Source: Nocardia terrae
GTDB lineage: Bacteria; Actinomycetota; Actinomycetes; Mycobacteriales; Mycobacteriaceae
Length of the DNA: 64,000 nt
NCBI RefSeq assembly: GCF_009760405.1
Contig: NZ_WRPP01000009.1
Location: 124,001 to 188,000 of the forward strand
Direction of reading: 5' to 3'
The translations under genes and the position numbers were made by a program. Below are positions 26,156 through 34,923 of this stretch, one piece after another; position 1 is the stretch's first letter; each line of letters opens with the position of its first letter. The notes beneath the pieces are model-generated. The model saw only the letters and a list, made by a program, of their open reading frames with translations, had not been told where the DNA came from and did not search any database.

Positions 26156-27086
26156 CGACATCAACCGCACGCTCGCCCGCACGATCAATGTGGGGCCCGA
26201 TTACGGCGCGCAAGCCGAGCAGGGCTGGACCGTCCCGTTCGGGGCGCGCACGCTCGACCTGATCACCGACGCGGGCTTCTCCGCGGTCCGGCTGTGCCTG
26301 TGCTGGGCCGCCCACACCGGGGACGGCCACCGTATCGACCCGGCCATGCTCGAGGCGGTGGCCGAGGCCGCCGATCTCGCCGAAGAGCGCGGTCTCGCAC
26401 TGGTTCTCAGCAATTTCCTCGATCCCGAGTTGATCGCCGACCCGCCCGCGCATCTCGACCGGCTGCTCTCGATCACCGATCAGGTCGCACGCCGCTTCGC
26501 CGATCGCCCCGATTCCCTTGTGCTGGAAGCCTTCGCCGAGCCGCGGGAGGCCCTGGACCCGCGGTGGAACGACTACGTGCGCCGCATGCTGACCGTGCTG
26601 CGCGCCGCCGACCCGACCCGGGCGGTGATCATCGGCCCCGAGTCCTACAACAACCAGCGCACCCTCCCACGCCTGGAGCTGCCCGCCGACGACGCGAATC
26701 TCATTGTCACAGTGCACCAGTACTGGCCGATCACCTTCACCATGCAGGGCGAGGAATGGCTCGGCCAGACACCCTTCGGTGACCCGAGGTCGTGGCTGGG
26801 CAATACCTGGGACGGCACCGCGGACCAGCGCGCCGAACTCACCGCGGGCTTCGACGCCATCGCCGCCTGGGCCACGACCGCGCACCGGCCGATCTTCCTG
26901 GGCGAGTTCGGCACGACCGACCACGCCGACCTCGAATCCCGGGTGCGCTGGACCGCGTTCAACCGCGAACTCGCCGAAGAACGCGGTTTCTCCTGGGGCG
27001 CTTGGTCCTTCGGCCCCACCTTCCCGCTCTACGATCAGAGCGCCGGAGCCTGGAACCAGCCGCTGCTGAAGGCTCTCGGCCTCTGA
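26145..27086 (+). CDS. Glycoside hydrolase family 5-like protein, cytoplasmic
   Basis: 313 residues, a GH5 cellulase-like barrel. The nucleophile is in FLGEFGTT (Glu254), and HQYWP (His191, Tyr193) matches the substrate-site His-x-Tyr. The acid/base motif is AFAEP (Glu132), where the family normally has Asn-Glu-Pro; the Asn is Ala. No signal peptide is present, unlike most cellulases, so the substrate must be intracellular. The start at 26145 overlaps the PadR gene, with AAAGGA upstream. A PadR partner suggests an inducible step on an imported glycoside. Confidence 0.75.
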   Translation: MPIDDINRTLARTINVGPDYGAQAEQGWTVPFGARTLDLITDAGFSAVRLCLCWAAHTGDGHRIDPAMLEAVAEAADLAEERGLALVLSNFLDPELIADPPAHLDRLLSITDQVARRFADRPDSLVLEAFAEPREALDPRWNDYVRRMLTVLRAADPTRAVIIGPESYNNQRTLPRLELPADDANLIVTVHQYWPITFTMQGEEWLGQTPFGDPRSWLGNTWDGTADQRAELTAGFDAIAAWATTAHRPIFLGEFGTTDHADLESRVRWTAFNRELAEERGFSWGAWSFGPTFPLYDQSAGAWNQPLLKALGL

Positions 27087-27259
27087 GGCATTCGCCCGGT
27101 GTCCGGGCCGTTGCGGGCGGGGCCGTGCACGCGCAGTCGATTTCGCCGGAAACGCGCTGGTGGGCGAAACGATCAGCGCCGGACTCGAACGGCGGGAATC
27201 CGGCCGCGGCGGTGGGCAGACCCCCGACCGCCTCGCTGGCCGGGGGCTATCGCCGTTGC

Positions 27260-28366
27260 TTACGCCGCCAGGGGGTGGGCGGCGTAACCGTGGGCCGCGG
27301 CAACCGATTCGGAGAGCAGTTCGCCCTTGTGGGTGCTCAGGCCCGCGGCCAGGCCCGGGTCGGCGGCGACGGCGTCGCGCCAGCCCTTGTCGGCCAGGGC
27401 GAGGGCGTAGGGGAGGGTGGCGTTGGTGAGGGCGACGGTCGAGGTGTGGGGGACCGCGCCGGGCATGTTGGCCACGCAGTAGAAGATCGAGTCGTGGACC
27501 CGGTAGGTGGGGTCGGCGTGGGTGGTGGGGCGCGAGTCGGCGAAGCAGCCGCCCTGGTCGATGGCGATGTCGACGAGGACCGAACCCGACTTCATCTGGG
27601 CGACGAGCTCGTTGGAGACCAGGGTGGGGGCCTTCGCGCCGGGGACCAGGACCGCGCCGATCACCAGATCGGCCTCGCGGACCAGGTTCTCGACCTCGAG
27701 CCGGTTGGACATGACGGTGCGGACCTGGCCGTGGTAGAGGTCGTCGATCTCGCGCAGGCGGGCGATGTTCAGGTCCAGCACGGTCACGTCGGCGTGCATG
27801 CCGTGGGCGACGGCGATGGCGTTGCGGCCGGACACGCCCGCACCGATCACGACCACCCGGGCCGGGCGCACGCCGGGCACGCCGCCCATGAGCACGCCGC
27901 GGCCGCCGCCGCTGCGCATCAGGTGGTACGCGCCCGCCTGCGGGGCCAGCCGCCCGGCGACCTCGCTCATGGGGGCCAGCAGCGGCAGGGAACCGTCGGG
28001 GGCGGTGACGGTTTCGTAGGCGATGGAGGTCGTGCCCGAGGCCAGCAGCGCATCGGTGCAGTCGCGGGAGGCGGCCAGGTGCAGGTAGGTGAACAGCACC
28101 TGGTCCGCGCGCAGGCGCGAATACTCCTCGGCGATGGGCTCTTTCACCTTGAGCACCAGATCGGCGGTGCCCCAGACCTCGTCGGCGGTGTCGAGCACGT
28201 GCGCGCCGGCGAAGCGGTAGGCGTCGTCCTCGAAGGTGGAGCCGACGCCCGCGCCGGTCTCGACGAAGACGTCGTGCCCGCGGGCCACGAGCTCGTGGAC
28301 GCCGGCGGGGGTGCAGGCCACGCGGTACTCGTGGTTCTTCACCTCGCGGGGGATTCCGATCTTCAT
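27260..28366 (-). CDS. ald: Alanine dehydrogenase
   Basis: 368 residues, the normal length. The start is the ATG opening MKIGIPREVKNHEYR, the conserved N-terminus. Catalytic Lys in LVLKVKEP, His in YLHLAAS, and the NAD motif VVVIGAGVSGRNA are all present, as is DIAIDQGGCFADSRPTTH. It interconverts alanine and pyruvate with NADH and ammonia. The last codons and the stop form a hairpin (27260-27269 with 27278-27287) facing the convergent GH5 gene. The AT-rich upstream region carries an Lrp-type inverted repeat. Confidence 0.95.
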   Translation of the reverse strand: MKIGIPREVKNHEYRVACTPAGVHELVARGHDVFVETGAGVGSTFEDDAYRFAGAHVLDTADEVWGTADLVLKVKEPIAEEYSRLRADQVLFTYLHLAASRDCTDALLASGTTSIAYETVTAPDGSLPLLAPMSEVAGRLAPQAGAYHLMRSGGGRGVLMGGVPGVRPARVVVIGAGVSGRNAIAVAHGMHADVTVLDLNIARLREIDDLYHGQVRTVMSNRLEVENLVREADLVIGAVLVPGAKAPTLVSNELVAQMKSGSVLVDIAIDQGGCFADSRPTTHADPTYRVHDSIFYCVANMPGAVPHTSTVALTNATLPYALALADKGWRDAVAADPGLAAGLSTHKGELLSESVAAAHGYAAHPLAA

Positions 28367-28463
28367 GCCACACTCCTGGGTTCTCTCGGCTGGTCGACGG
28401 GATCGCCGTCGGGAGTGAGTATGAAGATTGTGCGAGATCATGAACAGATGCCTGAAGATGATT

Positions 28464-28481
28464 CTCAAATTTGCATTTGAG
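28464..28481 (-). promoter_or_regulatory. AT-rich inverted repeat upstream of ald
   Basis: CTCAAAT (28464-28470) and ATTTGAG (28475-28481) flank TTGC, about 100 bases upstream of the ald start. AT-rich palindromes of this kind are bound by Lrp-family regulators such as AldR. Confidence 0.5.
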
Positions 28482-28552
28482 TAATCAAGATATGCGGAAT
28501 CGGGCAATGCGATGCGGGTCACACCGAAGCATCTTCGGCGTGTGGACCGGCC

Positions 28553-28864
28553 TCATTCCGAAGCTTGCGGCCAGCCGTCGTCGATCGGCCAGCCGCCCGC
28601 GCGCAGATGGGCGCGCACCCGCTCGAGATCCGACTCGCGGGGCATCTCGTCGGTGAGCTCGGTGATGAGCACGCCGACGTCGACGCGGTCGGCCGGCAGC
28701 GAACCGAGCATCACCAGCTCGGCCGCCACCTGCCGTACCTGCTCCTCGCTGAGCCGTCGCGCCAGCACGGCCAGCAGCGGCAGATAGTCGGTGTCGGGGA
28801 CACCGTGCGGGTAGCCCGCGCGCAGCCAGGAGACGATCCTGGCCAGCCATTCCGACAGTGCCAT
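28553..28864 (-). CDS. DUF3349 protein (first of a tandem pair)
   Basis: 103 residues from the ATG at 28864. It shares WLRAGYPHGVP near residue 15 and a RLAAGGWP-like end with the neighbouring gene, which shows that the pair arose by duplication. DUF3349 proteins are small helical proteins of mycobacteria and relatives, with no known function. It is the last gene of the pit cluster, 29 bases after its paralogue. Confidence 0.7.
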   Translation of the reverse strand: MALSEWLARIVSWLRAGYPHGVPDTDYLPLLAVLARRLSEEQVRQVAAELVMLGSLPADRVDVGVLITELTDEMPRESDLERVRAHLRAGGWPIDDGWPQASE

Positions 28865-28893
28865 GCGTTCGAGTGTCCCTGCCCGCGCGCCAC

Positions 28894-29196
28894 TCACGCC
28901 TCGGACGGGTGGGCCAAAGGCCAACCGCCCGCGGCCAATCGGGCCGCGACCCGATTCACGTCGTCGGGCCCCGGCTTCTCGTGGGCCAGGCGCGCGATGG
29001 CGGTTTCGATGGCCGCGCGATCGAGCACGCCGTCGGAGGCGAGCAGTTCCTCGATCACCTCGTCGACTTCCTGCTCGGTCAGCTTGCGGTGCAGCACCGC
29101 GAACAGCGCCACATAGTCCTCACGCGGGACGCCGTGGGGGTAACCCGCGCGCAGCCATTCCAGGACGGCGGCGAGAATCGAACGATTGGTCGTCAT
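28894..29196 (-). CDS. DUF3349 protein (second of a tandem pair)
   Basis: 100 residues starting MTTNRSILAAVLEWL. The family block WLRAGYPHGVPREDYV is at about 14-29 and VAARLAAGGWPL near the end. In M. tuberculosis the equivalent is, as I recall, Rv0543c, next to a small membrane protein (Rv0544c) and pitA (Rv0545c). The same order is seen here. The stop of the membrane protein gene is three bases upstream, so co-translation is likely. Confidence 0.75.
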   Translation of the reverse strand: MTTNRSILAAVLEWLRAGYPHGVPREDYVALFAVLHRKLTEQEVDEVIEELLASDGVLDRAAIETAIARLAHEKPGPDDVNRVAARLAAGGWPLAHPSEA

Positions 29197-29199
29197 GGC

Positions 29200-29490
29200 T
29201 CACTTCTTCGGAGGTTTCGCGCCGAACAACTGGATGTCGAAACTGTGGCTGATGAAATCCTTGGCGATGTAGAGGATTCCGGCGACCACCACCAGCAGCG
29301 CGGCCGCGAAACACAGGTAGGCCAGTGCGGTGACGACGGCGCGGGTGGAGGTGCGCGGGCCCTCGGCGGCCGGTTCCAGTGACCAGAAACGGATTCCGGC
29401 CGCGAAGATCACCGGGACCCCGACCCCGAGCACCAGTGCGATCAGCGTGACCTCGCCCAGGGACTTGGCGATGGCGTTGAAGGTATGCAT
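29200..29490 (-). CDS. Small two-segment membrane protein of the pit cluster
   Basis: 96 residues with two hydrophobic stretches (about 13-36 and 50-72) and a basic C-terminus ending KPPKK. It is the likely counterpart of Rv0544c. It lies nine bases after the phosphate transporter gene and three before the DUF3349 gene, in one operon. A role as an accessory to phosphate transport is inferred from conserved order only. Confidence 0.7.
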   Translation of the reverse strand: MHTFNAIAKSLGEVTLIALVLGVGVPVIFAAGIRFWSLEPAAEGPRTSTRAVVTALAYLCFAAALLVVVAGILYIAKDFISHSFDIQLFGAKPPKK

Positions 29491-29499
29491 GGAAGCTCC

Positions 29500-30684
29500 T
29501 CAGGCCGAGGCGGTCTCACGCGGCCGGGACGGCGGGGTGAGACCGCCCTCCCAGTCGTCGTTGACATTGCGGGTGTCGACGGGGTTGCGCCGCGAGCGCA
29601 GGTACATGTAGACCGAGGCGGCGATCAGCAGGGTCGCCACCACCAGCACGCCGGCCAGTCCGCCCGCCAGATCCGCGAGCCACCAGCAGAACGCGCCCAC
29701 CAGACCGGCCAGCGGCAGGGTGAACAGCCACGCCACGGCCATGCGGACCATGACGCCCCAGCGCACCTCCGCGCCCGGCTTACCCAGCCCGGTGCCCAGG
29801 ATCGAGCCGGTCGCGGTCTGGGTGGTCGACAGCGGCAGCCCGAACTGCGCGGAAGTGAGAATGATCGCCGCCGAGGAGGTCTCGGCCGCGAAGCCCTGCG
29901 GCGAGTCGATCTCCACCAGACCCTTGCCCAGGGTGCGGATGATGCGCCAGCCGCCCAGGTAGGTGCCCAGCGCGATGGCCAGGGCGCAGCAGATCTTCAC
30001 CCACAGCGGGATGTCGTCGGCACCGGTGTAGGTGCCGTGCGCGACCAGGGCCATGAAGATCACGCCCATGGTCTTCTGCGCGTCGTTGGTGCCGTGCGCG
30101 AGGGAGACCAGCGACGCCGAACCGATCTGGCCCCAGCGGAATCCGGTGCTCACCTTGTCCTTGGGCGAACGACGGGTGAGCCGGTAGACGGCGTAGGTGC
30201 CCAGCCCGGCCACCAGCGTCGCCACGAAGGGGGCCAGCACCGCCGGGAGGATGATCTTGTTGATCAGACCGGTCTTCTGATCCCCGGTCCAGATCACCCC
30301 GCTCGCGCCCAGCGCCGCCACGGCCGCGCCGATCAGGCCGCCGAACAGCGCGTGCGAGGAACTCGACGGAATTCCCAGCAGCCAGGTGAACAGATTCCAC
30401 AGAATTCCACCGGCCAGGCCCGCGAAGACTATGTGCAGCAAGGCCATATGGTGCACGCCGCCGATATTCAGCAGCCCACCCGAGACCGTCTTGGCGACCT
30501 CGACCGACAGGAACGCCCCGACCAGGTTCAGCACGGCCGACAGGGCCACCGCCACCCGGGGAGAAAGCGCACCGGTCGCGATGGAGGTCGCCATCGCATT
30601 CGCCGTGTCATGGAACCCGTTGGTGAAATCGAAGGCCAACGCGGTCATGATCACGATCAACAGAACGAGAAGCTCAGCGCTCAC
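29500..30684 (-). CDS. pitA: Low-affinity inorganic phosphate transporter
   Basis: 394 residues from the GTG at 30684; a TTG seven codons upstream is less likely. About ten membrane segments. Both PHO-4 signatures are present: GFHDTANAMATSIATG near the N-terminus and SLAHGTNDAQKTMGVI in the middle. Pit carriers move metal-phosphate with protons. First gene of a four-gene unit with a small membrane protein and two DUF3349 proteins. Confidence 0.92.
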   Translation of the reverse strand: MSAELLVLLIVIMTALAFDFTNGFHDTANAMATSIATGALSPRVAVALSAVLNLVGAFLSVEVAKTVSGGLLNIGGVHHMALLHIVFAGLAGGILWNLFTWLLGIPSSSSHALFGGLIGAAVAALGASGVIWTGDQKTGLINKIILPAVLAPFVATLVAGLGTYAVYRLTRRSPKDKVSTGFRWGQIGSASLVSLAHGTNDAQKTMGVIFMALVAHGTYTGADDIPLWVKICCALAIALGTYLGGWRIIRTLGKGLVEIDSPQGFAAETSSAAIILTSAQFGLPLSTTQTATGSILGTGLGKPGAEVRWGVMVRMAVAWLFTLPLAGLVGAFCWWLADLAGGLAGVLVVATLLIAASVYMYLRSRRNPVDTRNVNDDWEGGLTPPSRPRETASA

Positions 30685-30873
30685 AAATTCAGTGTCACAA
30701 CGCAATACCGGCTTCTGAACGGGTCCCGGCCGGAGTTCACTCGAAATTCAGGTGGGAACCCCGGGCCGGTCGCCCGGACGGCTACGCCGACAGTGAACTG
30801 AACACGCGCCGGGACAGATTCGTGGCGAGAATGGGGCGGGCCGATGCGGCCCCGATGCTTGGGAGGCGTGGAG

Positions 30874-31989
30874 ATGGACGAGGTGCTGCTCACACCGCCG
30901 GATGCCGCGGAGGTGCGGTTCGTGGCGCGCGGTGTGGTGAGTGCGGCGACAGGTCCGGGCGGACTGACGCCGTTGCAGGAGTTGCTGATTCCGGCGATGT
31001 TCCTGTCGATGACCGGGCACCCGGTGGAACTGGCCGAGCTGGCGCCGATCGGGGCGGTGGAGTTCGCGGCGGGGATGACGCGGCGCAATCGGATCTTCCG
31101 GGAGCGGGTCGTGCAGACCATGCTGCTGGCGGCGCTGGTGGTGCGGCCGCTGCCCGCCGAGGTCGGGGATCGGCTGCGGGAGTTCGCGGACGCGCTGGAC
31201 GTGGACGACGACATGATCGAGGTCGCGCGGCTGTATGCCGAGGGCGCGGTGGATCTGGCGGCCGTCGACTTCTCCCGCAACGGATATCTGGGCAATATGG
31301 ACGCGCTGCGGCTGGACGCCCTGCACACCGAGGGGCTCGACAGTTCCTGGGGCACGGTCTGTGACGATCCGGCACTGGCGGCACGCTGGGCCGAACTGTG
31401 GGAGCTGCCGGTCGGGACGCTGGGGCGCGGTGTCGCCGATTTCTACCGCGACCGCGGATTCGTCACCCCCGGCCTGACCGGTTCCGCACCGCCGCTGCTG
31501 GCCCAGCACGATTGGGTGCACGTGCTCGCGGGCTACGGCACCACCCTCGAGAACGAGATCGAGGTCTTCGCGTTCATGGCCCGCGCCAATGACGACCCGC
31601 GCGCGTTCAGCCTGCTGGCCATGGTGATCTCGCTGTTCGAAACCGGCTACCTGCGGGCGGGCGCGGGCCTGTTCGAAGCCGACGCGGGCCACCTCAGCAC
31701 CGCGGGCATGGCCCAGCGCCTCGGGGACGCCATGCGGCGCGGTGCGCTGACCCAGGGCAGCCACGACTTCCTCGACCTGGACTGGTTCGCCCTGGCCGAC
31801 CGCCCGATCATGGTCGTGCGCAACGAGATCGGGCTGGTGCCCAAGGCTGCTTCGGCCATCGCGGCGGGCTCGGTGGGACCGTGGCAGCCCGGCGGCATCA
31901 CGCCCTATCAGCTCAATTCCGCCAAGAACGCCGCCGAATCCGCGGGCCGCGAATACGTTCCGTGGGCTCCGGATCCGGCCCGCGACTGA
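30874..31989 (+). CDS. Two-part protein with C-terminal COQ4-like domain
   Basis: 371 residues from the ATG at 30874, which follows GGGAGG. The N-terminal third is helical and resembles a TerB/tellurite-resistance-like or peroxidase-associated fold (LTPLQELLIPAMF, ERVVQTMLLAALVV). The C-terminal part carries HDWVH at 212-216 followed by Glu228, exactly the HDxxH-x11-E metal motif of COQ4, inside a GYGTTLENEIEVFAF context. COQ4 acts in ubiquinone synthesis, but actinomycetes use menaquinone, so the role must differ. Convergent with the glycosyltransferase gene. Confidence 0.6.
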   Translation: MDEVLLTPPDAAEVRFVARGVVSAATGPGGLTPLQELLIPAMFLSMTGHPVELAELAPIGAVEFAAGMTRRNRIFRERVVQTMLLAALVVRPLPAEVGDRLREFADALDVDDDMIEVARLYAEGAVDLAAVDFSRNGYLGNMDALRLDALHTEGLDSSWGTVCDDPALAARWAELWELPVGTLGRGVADFYRDRGFVTPGLTGSAPPLLAQHDWVHVLAGYGTTLENEIEVFAFMARANDDPRAFSLLAMVISLFETGYLRAGAGLFEADAGHLSTAGMAQRLGDAMRRGALTQGSHDFLDLDWFALADRPIMVVRNEIGLVPKAASAIAAGSVGPWQPGGITPYQLNSAKNAAESAGREYVPWAPDPARD

Positions 31990-32004
31990 CGGGCCATCGG
32001 GTGA

Positions 32005-33156
32005 TCAGGCCGAGCCGAGCAGGCCGAGCATGCCCGAAACCGCTGCGGGCCAGGTGAACTGCTCGGCACGGTGACGGGCGGCGAGTCGGCGTTCGGCGGC
32101 GGGGCGGGCCAGCACGTCGGTGACGGCCTCGGCGAAGGCGCGGGGGTGGTCGGCGGCGACCGCTCCCGCCTCGGCGGTGACGATGTCGGCCAGGGCCGAG
32201 GAGCGGCTGGCCACCACCGGGGTCCCCGCGGCGAGGGCTTCCAGGGCGGCCAGGCCGAAGGTTTCGTGCGGGCCCGGGGCCAGCGAGACATCGGCGGTGG
32301 CCAGCAGGGTGGCCAGAGCCGGTCTGTCGCTGATGAATCCGGTGAAATGCACGGTCGGCTGGCCGTCGGGCAGGGGCGGGATCAGGCGGGCCTGGCGTTC
32401 GAGGGCCTCGCGGCGCGGGCCGTCCCCGGCGACGATCAGGCGGGTGTCCAGTCCGCGACGGCGCAGGGCGCTGACCGCGGCGATGCTGCGATCGACGCGT
32501 TTCTCGACCGAGAGACGGCCGCAGTGCACGAGCAGGGGGTGCTCCTCGGCGCCGAGGTCGGTGCGCAGGCGGTGGTCGTGGCGGTCGGGACGGAACATGT
32601 CCAGATCGACGCCGAGGGGGACCAGCTCGACATTCTCGACATCGATGCGCTGGAATTCCTCACGCGCGAACTGGGTGGTGCACACGACGACGTCGTAGTT
32701 CGCGGCGGTGCGGCGATTGGCGGCGTCGGCGGCGCGCCGGGCCATCGGGCCGGGCAGGATCTGGCCGAGCAGGCGATCGAGGCGCTCGTGGGAGATCATC
32801 ACGCCCGCGATGTCGCGCCGTCGCGCCCAGCGGCCGAAACCGCGCAGCGTCAACCGGTCCGACACCTCGAGCACATCCGGGCGCAGCCCGGCCAGGGTGT
32901 CGGCGACCCGGCGCGGATCCGCGGCCCGATACCCGCCGGTCCACGGAATCTGCGGGGCGGGCACCGTGATCCGCAGTACCCCGGTCGGCAGGACTTCCTC
33001 GGCCCGTTTGGTCCCCGGCACGATCAACACCACTTCGTGCCCGGCCGCCACATACCCCTCGCCCAGATGATGAAGCGCGGTACGCAACCCACCCGAGCGC
33101 GGCCCATAGAAGTTCGCCAGCTGAACGATGCGCACGTGGCCGATCGTGCAGGGCAT
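32005..33156 (-). CDS. Glycosyltransferase family 4 (GT-B)
   Basis: 383 residues from the ATG at 33156; a GTG at 33135 is an alternative that starts exactly at the conserved MRIVQLANFYGP. The N-terminal Gly-rich loop GPRSGGLRTALHHLG and the C-terminal donor-site motif HETFGLAALEALAAGTPVV (E-x7-E) define GT4. The LVPLGVDLDMFRPD stretch is typical of mannosyl- and glucosyltransferases of actinobacteria. It probably adds a sugar to a cell-envelope lipid or glycan; the acceptor is unknown. A non-coding open frame runs far upstream and should not be annotated. Confidence 0.82.
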   Translation of the reverse strand: MPCTIGHVRIVQLANFYGPRSGGLRTALHHLGEGYVAAGHEVVLIVPGTKRAEEVLPTGVLRITVPAPQIPWTGGYRAADPRRVADTLAGLRPDVLEVSDRLTLRGFGRWARRRDIAGVMISHERLDRLLGQILPGPMARRAADAANRRTAANYDVVVCTTQFAREEFQRIDVENVELVPLGVDLDMFRPDRHDHRLRTDLGAEEHPLLVHCGRLSVEKRVDRSIAAVSALRRRGLDTRLIVAGDGPRREALERQARLIPPLPDGQPTVHFTGFISDRPALATLLATADVSLAPGPHETFGLAALEALAAGTPVVASRSSALADIVTAEAGAVAADHPRAFAEAVTDVLARPAAERRLAARHRAEQFTWPAAVSGMLGLLGSA

Positions 33157-33400
33157 CGGGTTCCCACCGGCACCCCCGGCGCCAACGCCACATGAACACC
33201 GGCGAAAGACCCGGCGAACCGGATGTGGTGCCATCCCGCCCGAACCCCGCGATCCGAACCTCGCACCGAGATCGAGAATCTGATTGCGGGTGACCTCAAT
33301 TGGAGTGATTGGCTCTGGCGCAGGTGGGGTGATCTTGGTAGAGATTGATAGACGAACAAAAGGGGTGATCCGGATCATTCCGGAGAATGGGGACGAATCA

Positions 33401-33622
33401 GTGGATGCCAGAGCCGAATTGGAACGGGAATTGGGTGGGCCGCTCGCCTCGCTCGATCTGCTGACCGACGCCGAGACCGCGGATCTGCTGGGGCTCTTCC
33501 AGCAGGCGCAGCAGACGGAGAACCTGGCGATGGTGGAAGCGGTCGACAAGACCGTCGGCGCCCTGCCGTGGCCGTTGCGCACGGCCGCCAAGAAGATCAT
33601 GTTCGGCAACGCGCTCGGGTAG
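33401..33622 (+). CDS. Small helical protein preceding the 407-residue unknown
   Basis: 73 residues from the GTG at 33401, with GGGGAC about nine bases before. Acidic helices (DARAELERELGGPL, DAETADLLGLFQQA) are followed by a basic end, LRTAAKKIMFGNALG. No family is recognised. The stop is five bases before the ATG of the next gene, so the pair is translationally linked. The palindrome TGATCCGGATCA (33366-33377) lies just upstream. The second paralogue of the downstream gene, at 39487, has no such partner. Confidence 0.55.
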   Translation: MDARAELERELGGPLASLDLLTDAETADLLGLFQQAQQTENLAMVEAVDKTVGALPWPLRTAAKKIMFGNALG

Positions 33623-33627
33623 GGGCG

Positions 33628-34851
33628 ATGAGCGATCTGGTGACCCGGGCGCAGATCACCCTGCTGTCCCGGACTCTGCACGCCCCCGAGGAGAAGCTCA
33701 CGCATCTCGAGAAGCTGGGCGCGGCGAACCTGCACGAGCTGCAGGAACGCCTGGCGGCGGTGATGTTCGCCAAGCACAATGCGATCTTCTCGCGATTGTC
33801 GCTGCTGGTGCCGATCATTCCGTTGAGCATCTCGCTGCCGCTGGTGCAGAAGATGGTGCCGCCGGTGATGGCCGGGCGCGCGGCCGGCGCGATCGGAGTG
33901 GACCATCCGAAGAAGGCCGCCGAGGCGGTCGGGATGCTCCAGCCCGGGTATGCCGCCGAGGCCGCGCCGTATATGGACCCGCATGCGGTCGGCCGGCTGG
34001 CCGACATCGCGCCGCCGAAACCGGTCATGAAGATCATCAACGAGTTGCTGCGGCGCGGGGACTACATCACCGCCGGGCCGTTCCTGGCCTACGCGACACC
34101 GGACTTGGTGCGTGCGGTCGAGGAGGACGTGCACGACGACGAGGGCTTGATCCGCTCGGCGTCCTACTCCTACTCCGGGGAGAACATCAGTGTCATCATC
34201 CGGCATCTGCTCTCCGGTGACGGACAGCGGATTCCGCGGCTGGTGCGCACGATCCTGCAGGGCTCCAAGGAGTTGCGGCTGGCGGCGCTGTCGGTGTTCG
34301 CGCGCTGCGACACCGATGTGGTCGTGGCGATCGGCGACATCCTCTTCGATGTCGCCTCCGCCGACGAGATCGCCGATCTGATCGAGACGTTCATTGCCGG
34401 TGGCGCGGTGCCCGAGACCCTGCGTTTCGCCGGACAGTTGAGTCCCTCGGCGCTGGATCTGCTGGCGGCCAACCCGTCCGTCGCCGACGTAGCCTCGATC
34501 GACGCGATCGCGGCCGCGGTGGACGGCAGCACCGAGGCCGCGGTGTGGCGCGGACTGCTGGAGTTGGCCGAGCGCACCGAGACGGGAGTTTCGCGCCGGT
34601 TCGGCGGGGCCCTCTCGCATTTCGACGCCGCGACGCTGGCGCGGCTGCCGGAGGTGGCGACGACCGCGCACCTGTGGCCGCCGTTGCTGAAGGTGCTCGC
34701 GACCGCGGAGCCCGACGCGCAGTCCCGCGTCGGTGAACCGTGGTCGGCGCTGCCGGTGCTGGAACGCGGCGAGATCGAGCAGCGGATCGCCGATCTCGGG
34801 CTGGGTGAGCAGTTGACGGCACTGACGGCAACCTTGCAGCTGACGCAATAA
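33628..34851 (+). CDS. Conserved protein of unknown function, paralogue A
   Basis: 407 residues. Conserved blocks shared with the protein at 39487: LVTRAQ at the start, LVPIIPL then ISLP (about 60-72), GRAAGAIGV, DYITAGPFLAYATP, DDEGLIRSA, and GSKELRLAALSVFARC. The 60-95 region is hydrophobic with interspersed prolines and may dip into the membrane. The rest reads as helical repeats resembling MgtE-N or HEAT-like packing. I recall similar uncharacterised proteins in mycobacteria. No enzyme motif is visible. Confidence 0.7.
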   Translation: MSDLVTRAQITLLSRTLHAPEEKLTHLEKLGAANLHELQERLAAVMFAKHNAIFSRLSLLVPIIPLSISLPLVQKMVPPVMAGRAAGAIGVDHPKKAAEAVGMLQPGYAAEAAPYMDPHAVGRLADIAPPKPVMKIINELLRRGDYITAGPFLAYATPDLVRAVEEDVHDDEGLIRSASYSYSGENISVIIRHLLSGDGQRIPRLVRTILQGSKELRLAALSVFARCDTDVVVAIGDILFDVASADEIADLIETFIAGGAVPETLRFAGQLSPSALDLLAANPSVADVASIDAIAAAVDGSTEAAVWRGLLELAERTETGVSRRFGGALSHFDAATLARLPEVATTAHLWPPLLKVLATAEPDAQSRVGEPWSALPVLERGEIEQRIADLGLGEQLTALTATLQLTQ

Positions 34852-34923
34852 CGGTGCGGTGCACGGTATCCGTGCATGTCGTGCACCGATCCGGGGAAGC
34901 CTGTGGCGACCGCGGACGGGCGG

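Noticed and set aside
26031..28373. 780-codon minus-strand frame across GH5 and ald
   Set aside because: It crosses two well-supported genes in the wrong frame or on the wrong strand.
32005..34848. Very long minus-strand open frame of 947 codons
   Set aside because: Only the part from 33156 down encodes the glycosyltransferase. The rest is antisense to the plus-strand gene at 33628 and shows the Arg/Gln/His-rich composition of a shadow frame.
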